A program made the position numbers and the translations under genes. Below the pieces are notes generated by a model that was not told the origin of the DNA, ran no database searches, and saw only the letters and a list, made by a program, of their open reading frames with translations. Shown here one piece after another: positions 60,477 to 64,000 of a stretch of 64,000 nucleotides of DNA. The stretch comes from Oscillospiraceae bacterium (GTDB taxonomy: Bacteria; Bacillota; Clostridia; Oscillospirales; Ruminococcaceae). The stretch is from the NCBI GenBank assembly GCA_015066115.1, contig SVOZ01000007.1, positions 27,780 through 91,779 of the forward strand. The letters are read 5' to 3'. Numbering within the stretch: position 1 is the stretch's first letter; the number at the start of each line of letters is the position of its first letter.

Positions 60477-61343
60477 TCACAGCAGTTCTCTTTCAAGCAG
60501 GTCTATAGTTATGCCTGTGTTTAGCTCTATGGCATCTATCGGATAGACGGTTTTTATATATCCGTGATAAAATTTATCTTTGAAAAATTCAATGATTTTC
60601 TCCTTGGGCATCCCCGCTTTAAGCCTCTCTACTATCTCCAGCGCCGTTTGCTGTGCGCTTGATCTGGCGACTTTGAGGTAGGTTTTAGTCTGTTCTCTGT
60701 TAAGAAGGCCGTAATGCGCCACAAGGATATTTTCTATGTCAAGCTTTTCTACCCGCGCTATAGAGTCAAGCGCCATCTGATATCCAACAAGGTAGGATGG
60801 CACAACACCGCCCTCTCCATCGTAAACTCCAATGGTTTCACAGCCGAGAAGCAGCTTGTGTTTCTCGCAATAGTAGCCGACCGAGCACTTTGTGTGCCCC
60901 GGAAGGTCGATTACCGTAAACTCCATATCCCCTGCCTGTATCTTGTCGCCGTCAGACACAGGAATATCGACCTTAAGGTTGTCGATAAGGTCCTCATAGC
61001 AAAAAACCGAGTTGTTAGCGGCAAACTTATTATCAAGCTCACGCATAACTGCCTTTGCCGAGTCTTTAGCAAAGATTTTTGCGGCGTAACTTCCTGCCAC
61101 GACCTTTGCATTTGGCCAGTATTTTAGGGCATAAACCGAGCCTAAGGCGTGGTCGTAATGGGAGTGGGTAAGGAAAATATAGTCGAGGCTTCGCTCTGAG
61201 AGGCAGGCCTTAATTTTGTCAGCCACCGCATAACCCGTAAAGGCAAATCCCGAATCGTAGAGAATGGCAGTTTTGCCGTCGTCAATCAAAAACGCGCTGT
61301 CGCCCGGAAGCGCACGCACATCTGTTATTTTAATGTTTTGCAT
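60477..61343 (-). CDS. MBL-fold metallo-hydrolase
   Basis: 288 residues from ATG 61343 (GGTGATATTT upstream). Metallo-beta-lactamase fold with FLTHSHYDHALG zinc motif, DLPGHTKCSVGYY and the further H in LVAHYGLLNREQTK. Family members include thioesterases, lactonases and other hydrolases; the substrate is unknown. 30 bases after the GDPD gene, same strand, ending at a terminator. Confidence 0.85.
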   Translation of the reverse strand: MQNIKITDVRALPGDSAFLIDDGKTAILYDSGFAFTGYAVADKIKACLSERSLDYIFLTHSHYDHALGSVYALKYWPNAKVVAGSYAAKIFAKDSAKAVMRELDNKFAANNSVFCYEDLIDNLKVDIPVSDGDKIQAGDMEFTVIDLPGHTKCSVGYYCEKHKLLLGCETIGVYDGEGGVVPSYLVGYQMALDSIARVEKLDIENILVAHYGLLNREQTKTYLKVARSSAQQTALEIVERLKAGMPKEKIIEFFKDKFYHGYIKTVYPIDAIELNTGITIDLLERELL

Positions 61344-61373
61344 AAATATCACCTTTTAAGATTGTAGCACAAG

Positions 61374-62378
61374 CTATTTGTATTCCTTTAAAACCTCTTT
61401 TAAAAGCACGGGGTCGTCGGTCATAATGCAGTCAACGCCCATTTCTATGAGCATTCGCATCTCACTTGCATCGTTTATAGTCCAGTACTGCACTGCGATA
61501 TTGCGGCGGTGAGCGCGATTAACAAGCGTCATTTTATCAAGCGGCACCTCAATTCCGGCGTCATAAGACAGGGGGATCTGCAGGCAGGCAAAGTCGCTGT
61601 TGTCAAAAATATTTACACCAACGTACTGTGTAAGCACAAACTTTGCCGCCGCGCCCGTTGATGCGCCGCGCATAAGCTCGGGATAATTTTCTTTAAGCTC
61701 GGCCTCGATCTCGTCGTTAAATGTGCCTATAACAATCTGATCCTTATAGTTTGGATATTTGTTTAAGGTTTCGGATAAAATTTGGCAGGCTTTTTTGCCC
61801 CTCTCTCCTGCGTCTTTGATTTCAACAATAAATTTAAGGTCGGGGTGGCTGTCATAGAAAAGCTCAAAAAGCTTGTCAGCAGTTGCGACCTGAAGTCCCG
61901 CGCTCTCAACATCGGCAACGTCCTTGTAAATGCGCTCGCCCTTTTCATTTTCAAAATAATAGCCAAAATTATATTTTTGAAGCTCTGCAAGCGTCATATC
62001 TTCGATATAATGACGGTTATCTTTATCCTCGCAAAGCTCTTTGACCTCGGAGAGAGAAATGTCGCCGTTTACGTTGCAGGTTTCGTCAATATAATCGTCG
62101 TGATTGTAAACAAGATAGCCATCGCGAGTGAGATACAAATCGCTTTCGATAATATCGACTCCGATTTCTTTTACTGCTTTTTCAAATGCAAGCATGGTGT
62201 TTTCGGGATTATTTATGCTTCCGCCGCGATGCGCCGCAATCATAGGAAGCTGCCCCTCTTTCACCAAAAAAGGATTTACCTCTACGTTCTTTTTAGGCGG
62301 AATAATGTTGACTACTGCTAGAAACAGCGCAATAACCGCGATTATAACACCCAAAACTTTAAGAATTTTTTTACCCAT
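61374..62378 (-). CDS. Membrane-anchored glycerophosphodiester phosphodiesterase
   Basis: 334 residues from ATG 62378 (AAGGTGG upstream; an earlier Met at 62441 lacks an RBS). One N-terminal transmembrane segment (residues ~5-26), then the GDPD barrel with IAAHRGGSINNPENTMLAFE, ESDLYLTRDGYLVYNHDD and QYWTINDASEMRMLIEMG. Hydrolyses glycerophosphodiesters, possibly from wall teichoic or lipid breakdown, on the outer face. It may recycle polymer made by the adjacent operon, but this is inference. Confidence 0.9.
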   Translation of the reverse strand: MGKKILKVLGVIIAVIALFLAVVNIIPPKKNVEVNPFLVKEGQLPMIAAHRGGSINNPENTMLAFEKAVKEIGVDIIESDLYLTRDGYLVYNHDDYIDETCNVNGDISLSEVKELCEDKDNRHYIEDMTLAELQKYNFGYYFENEKGERIYKDVADVESAGLQVATADKLFELFYDSHPDLKFIVEIKDAGERGKKACQILSETLNKYPNYKDQIVIGTFNDEIEAELKENYPELMRGASTGAAAKFVLTQYVGVNIFDNSDFACLQIPLSYDAGIEVPLDKMTLVNRAHRRNIAVQYWTINDASEMRMLIEMGVDCIMTDDPVLLKEVLKEYK

Positions 62379-62450
62379 TTTGTCGCCACCTTGCTTAAAA
62401 GTTGTTACTCTTATTATAGCACTATAGCCAAAAAAGCGCAATATAGCAAA

Positions 62451-62476
62451 AAAGACACACCACGTGGCGTGTCTTT
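62451..62476. terminator. Terminator between the orphan membrane protein and GDPD genes
   Basis: AAAGACACACC and GGCGTGTCTTT pair around ACGT (one G-U); on the minus strand TTTTTT follows, ending the 62530 gene. Confidence 0.85.
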
Positions 62477-62529
62477 GTTTTGCCTCTACAGATCAAAAAG
62501 GAACTGGTTGAAAAACCTGATTTTCTTAA

Positions 62530-63378
62530 TTAATCTATATCAAAAGCAAAATATCCAACTGTTTTCATCTTTTCAATCAGTTCAAACCACAAATCTTCTT
62601 GTTCTGCATTTGCAACCACAACAATACGAGGATTGCCATAAAAAAACATTCTTCTCTCGCCATCAATATTTGTTCTATCACAAATATACCGTAGATTTGG
62701 TTTATTAACACGATATTTTCTACACCAACATCTGTGTGCATTCAAAAGATCGACTTCCAGTACACTATGTTGAGTATTAAATAAAGAAATTTCCTCTCGC
62801 GTGACATCTTGAATAGAAGATATAGGAAATTCTATTTCTTCTACAAACACCTCATCTCCGTGTTTATCTAATTCGGTGTTTTCTTCACAATAAAAATCAT
62901 ACTCATAAAACAAAGTCTTTTTTATTTCATTTAAATTATCATAAATACTGACACCATTGAAACATCCCCAATCGCCTGTATGCTCATCATATTCTTGAAC
63001 ATATAGCTTGAATTGATCTCGTTGTTTCAAAATTAAAGCTCGCTCTGTGTTTGAAAAATCGAACCATACATAATCGTAATCGCCTGGTTTGATTCCTAAA
63101 TATTTATCCGTTTCCCATTGTGCAGTAATTTCCATATCACGCTTTTTGTTAATCCTACATGCTAAGAAAACAAACAAAAACATTACACTAGCAATTATAA
63201 TTTCTTCAACTAAAAAGATAACAAGTAACTGCCAATCTCGCCCGACAAATTCAGAAAACGGCTTATCCCCTGTCCAACCGTCTGTTCTATAAATGTTGCC
63301 AATAAGCAAAATTGAACAAATCAAAACAATAATCAAATAAACCCAATATCGTTTAGGAAACGGAAATCGCTTATTCAT
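62530..63378 (-). CDS. Orphan membrane protein, unknown function, AT-rich
   Basis: 282 residues. Two N-terminal transmembrane helices (residues ~12-30 and 48-72) and a ~190-residue soluble domain rich in aromatic and acidic residues, with Cys pairs (AHRCWCRKY) and YFAFDID at the end. No motif recognised. More AT-rich than neighbouring genes and next to a repeat element and a tRNA/rRNA cluster, so acquisition by transfer is plausible. A TATAAT at 63399-63404 (minus) lies upstream. Confidence 0.7.
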   Translation of the reverse strand: MNKRFPFPKRYWVYLIIVLICSILLIGNIYRTDGWTGDKPFSEFVGRDWQLLVIFLVEEIIIASVMFLFVFLACRINKKRDMEITAQWETDKYLGIKPGDYDYVWFDFSNTERALILKQRDQFKLYVQEYDEHTGDWGCFNGVSIYDNLNEIKKTLFYEYDFYCEENTELDKHGDEVFVEEIEFPISSIQDVTREEISLFNTQHSVLEVDLLNAHRCWCRKYRVNKPNLRYICDRTNIDGERRMFFYGNPRIVVVANAEQEDLWFELIEKMKTVGYFAFDID

Positions 63379-63429
63379 ATAATCACCGCTTTGGGTGTAT
63401 TATAGCATAAAAGCGGCGAAGCCGCAATA

Positions 63430-63522
63430 CTTATTACCTCTTACCTATTACTTATTACTTCCAAAAATCCCGTTCAAAACATTATTTGAAGTAAGAGTGA
63501 AGAGGTAAGAAGTAATAAGTAA
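63430..63522. repeat. Inverted-repeat element built of TTATTACC/GGTAATAA units
   Basis: Left arm CTTATTACCTCTTACCTATT... (63430-63463) and right arm GAAGTAAGAGTGAAGAGGTA... (63488-63522) are largely complementary. GCGGCGAAGCCGC (63411-63423) flanks one side and a terminator hairpin (AAAATCCCG/CGGGATTTT, 63521-63552) the other: the same plan as 40585 and 43338. Confidence 0.6.
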
Positions 63523-63552
63523 AATCCCGCCCACTTTCGTGAACGGGATTTT
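63521..63552 (-). terminator. Terminator after the tRNA cluster
   Basis: AAAATCCCG...CAC/GTG...CGGGATTTT, on the minus strand directly after tRNA-Asn and followed by TTTTACTT. Confidence 0.8.
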
Positions 63553-63628
63553 TGGCGCCTACTGTAGGGCTCGAACCTACGACCCTGCGGTTAACAGCCG
63601 CATGCTCTACCGACTGAGCTAAGTAGGC
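63553..63628 (-). tRNA. tRNA-Asn(GTT), CCA encoded
   Basis: Acceptor GCCTACT/AGTAGGC, anticodon loop CTGTTAA (GTT), D-loop AGCTCAGTCGGTAGAGC, T-loop GGTTCGAGCC, encoded CCA. Confidence 0.96.
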
Positions 63629-63682
63629 ATTTATATGAATCGGTCGGAGTCTTTCGACTGCGCGGCCGATGTTAGCGGTCTT

Positions 63683-63757
63683 TGGTGACCCGTGGGGGAA
63701 TCGAACCCCCGTTGCCGGCGTGAGAGGCCGGAGTCTTAACCGCTTGACCAACGGGCC
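63683..63757 (-). tRNA. tRNA-Glu(CTC), CCA encoded
   Basis: Acceptor GGCCCGT/ACGGGTC, anticodon loop CTCTCAC (CTC), T-loop GGTTCGATTCC, encoded CCA. Confidence 0.95.
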
Positions 63758-63759
63758 AT

Positions 63760-63835
63760 TGGTGCACCATCGGGGACTCGAACCCAGGACACCCTGATTA
63801 AGAGTCAGGTGCTCTACCAACTGAGCTAATGGTGC
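63760..63835 (-). tRNA. tRNA-Lys(CTT), CCA encoded
   Basis: Acceptor GCACCAT/ATGGTGC, anticodon stem CTGA with loop CTCTTAA (CTT), T-loop GGTTCGAGTCC, encoded CCA. Two bases from tRNA-Glu. Confidence 0.96.
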
Positions 63836-63872
63836 ATATTCAAGACCTTTGCATAAATGCGAAAATCTTCAG

Positions 63873-63989
63873 ATGCGGCGCGACCTATTTTCCCGGGCAG
63901 TCACCCACCAAGTATCTTGGGCGCAAACGAGCTTAACTACCGTGTTCGGAATGGGAACGGGTGGGACCTCGCTGCAATCAGCACCGCAT
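63873..63989 (-). rRNA. rrf: 5S ribosomal RNA
   Basis: About 117 bases on the minus strand. Conserved CCGAACACGGTAGTTAAG and GGTGGGTGACTGCCCGGG-type loop E/C regions and terminal pairing ATGCGGTGC.../...GCGCCGCAT. Marks the 3' end of an rRNA operon continuing beyond the right edge, followed by tRNA-Lys, -Glu and -Asn. Confidence 0.96.
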
Positions 63990-64000
63990 ATGAAGTTTTC

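Noticed and set aside
63482..63820. 112-residue frame across tRNA-Asn, -Glu and -Lys
   Set aside because: Pure read-through of tRNA genes.
1..64000. CRISPR array or restriction/defence cluster
   Set aside because: No regularly spaced direct repeats and no recognisable nuclease-methylase or abortive-infection genes were seen.

Overview
The window looks like a chromosomal segment of a gut-type Clostridia (Bacillota; Oscillospiraceae/Ruminococcaceae-like by gene content). Reasons: a dGTPase-dnaG-rpoD cluster, a class III (Firmicutes) fructose bisphosphatase, TagGH/TagF-type wall polymer genes, a PPi-type phosphofructokinase signature, strong AGGAGG-type ribosome binding sites and canonical sigma-A promoters. 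The genus is an inference; no 16S gene is present. The right edge enters an rRNA operon: 5S, then tRNA-Lys, -Glu and -Asn, all on the minus strand.

Layout. 1-3494: end of a dGTPase-like gene, dnaG, rpoD (plus strand). 3551-12632: twelve compact minus-strand phage-derived genes (coiled-coil protein, TerS-position protein, large terminase, portal, scaffold, N4-gp56/P22-type coat, small protein, adaptor, predicted beta-propeller, XhlA-like protein, holin, M23 endolysin). All are intact, but there is no integrase, repressor, replication gene, tape measure, tailspike or attachment repeat. This is the strongest candidate for an undescribed system: a resident particle-forming module resembling a gene transfer agent. 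12772-22000: housekeeping genes (RluA-type synthase, DUF554, queT, cca, HAD phosphatase, two EamA transporters, pnp, rpsO), with structured RNA leaders upstream of pnp and rpsO and an unassigned terminated RNA upstream of cca. 22035-30544: a DeoR-controlled catabolic operon with a PPi-type phosphofructokinase, a sorbose-1-phosphate-reductase-like dehydrogenase and a complete 2-oxoacid dehydrogenase complex whose E1 alpha and beta are fused.

30675-33484: a frameshifted alanine/sodium symporter and sstT. 33582-38046: unsaturated uronate catabolism (GH88, a KduI with an extra discoidin-like N-terminal half, KduD) divergent from an AraC activator. 38071-43290: ygjV, an orphan DeoR regulator, a frameshifted lipoprotein, fbp and a decayed four-helix-bundle gene, with inverted-repeat elements between them. 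43470-48043: two tRNA-Ser genes, a uraA-upp operon behind a predicted attenuator, an XRE-membrane regulator, GtrA and an OPRTase-like gene.

48081-60134: one long minus-strand operon for a cell-surface polymer: glycosyltransferases, a DegT-type aminotransferase, RfbA/RfbB (no rhamnose branch), a TarI/IspD-like cytidylyltransferase, an epimerase, a GT2-TagF fusion, an ATP-grasp-HAD fusion, a TagGH-type exporter and a terminal araD. 60477-63378: an MBL hydrolase, a membrane-anchored GDPD and an AT-rich orphan membrane protein beside the tRNA/rRNA cluster.

All assignments come from reading translated sequence and motifs; no database search was run.
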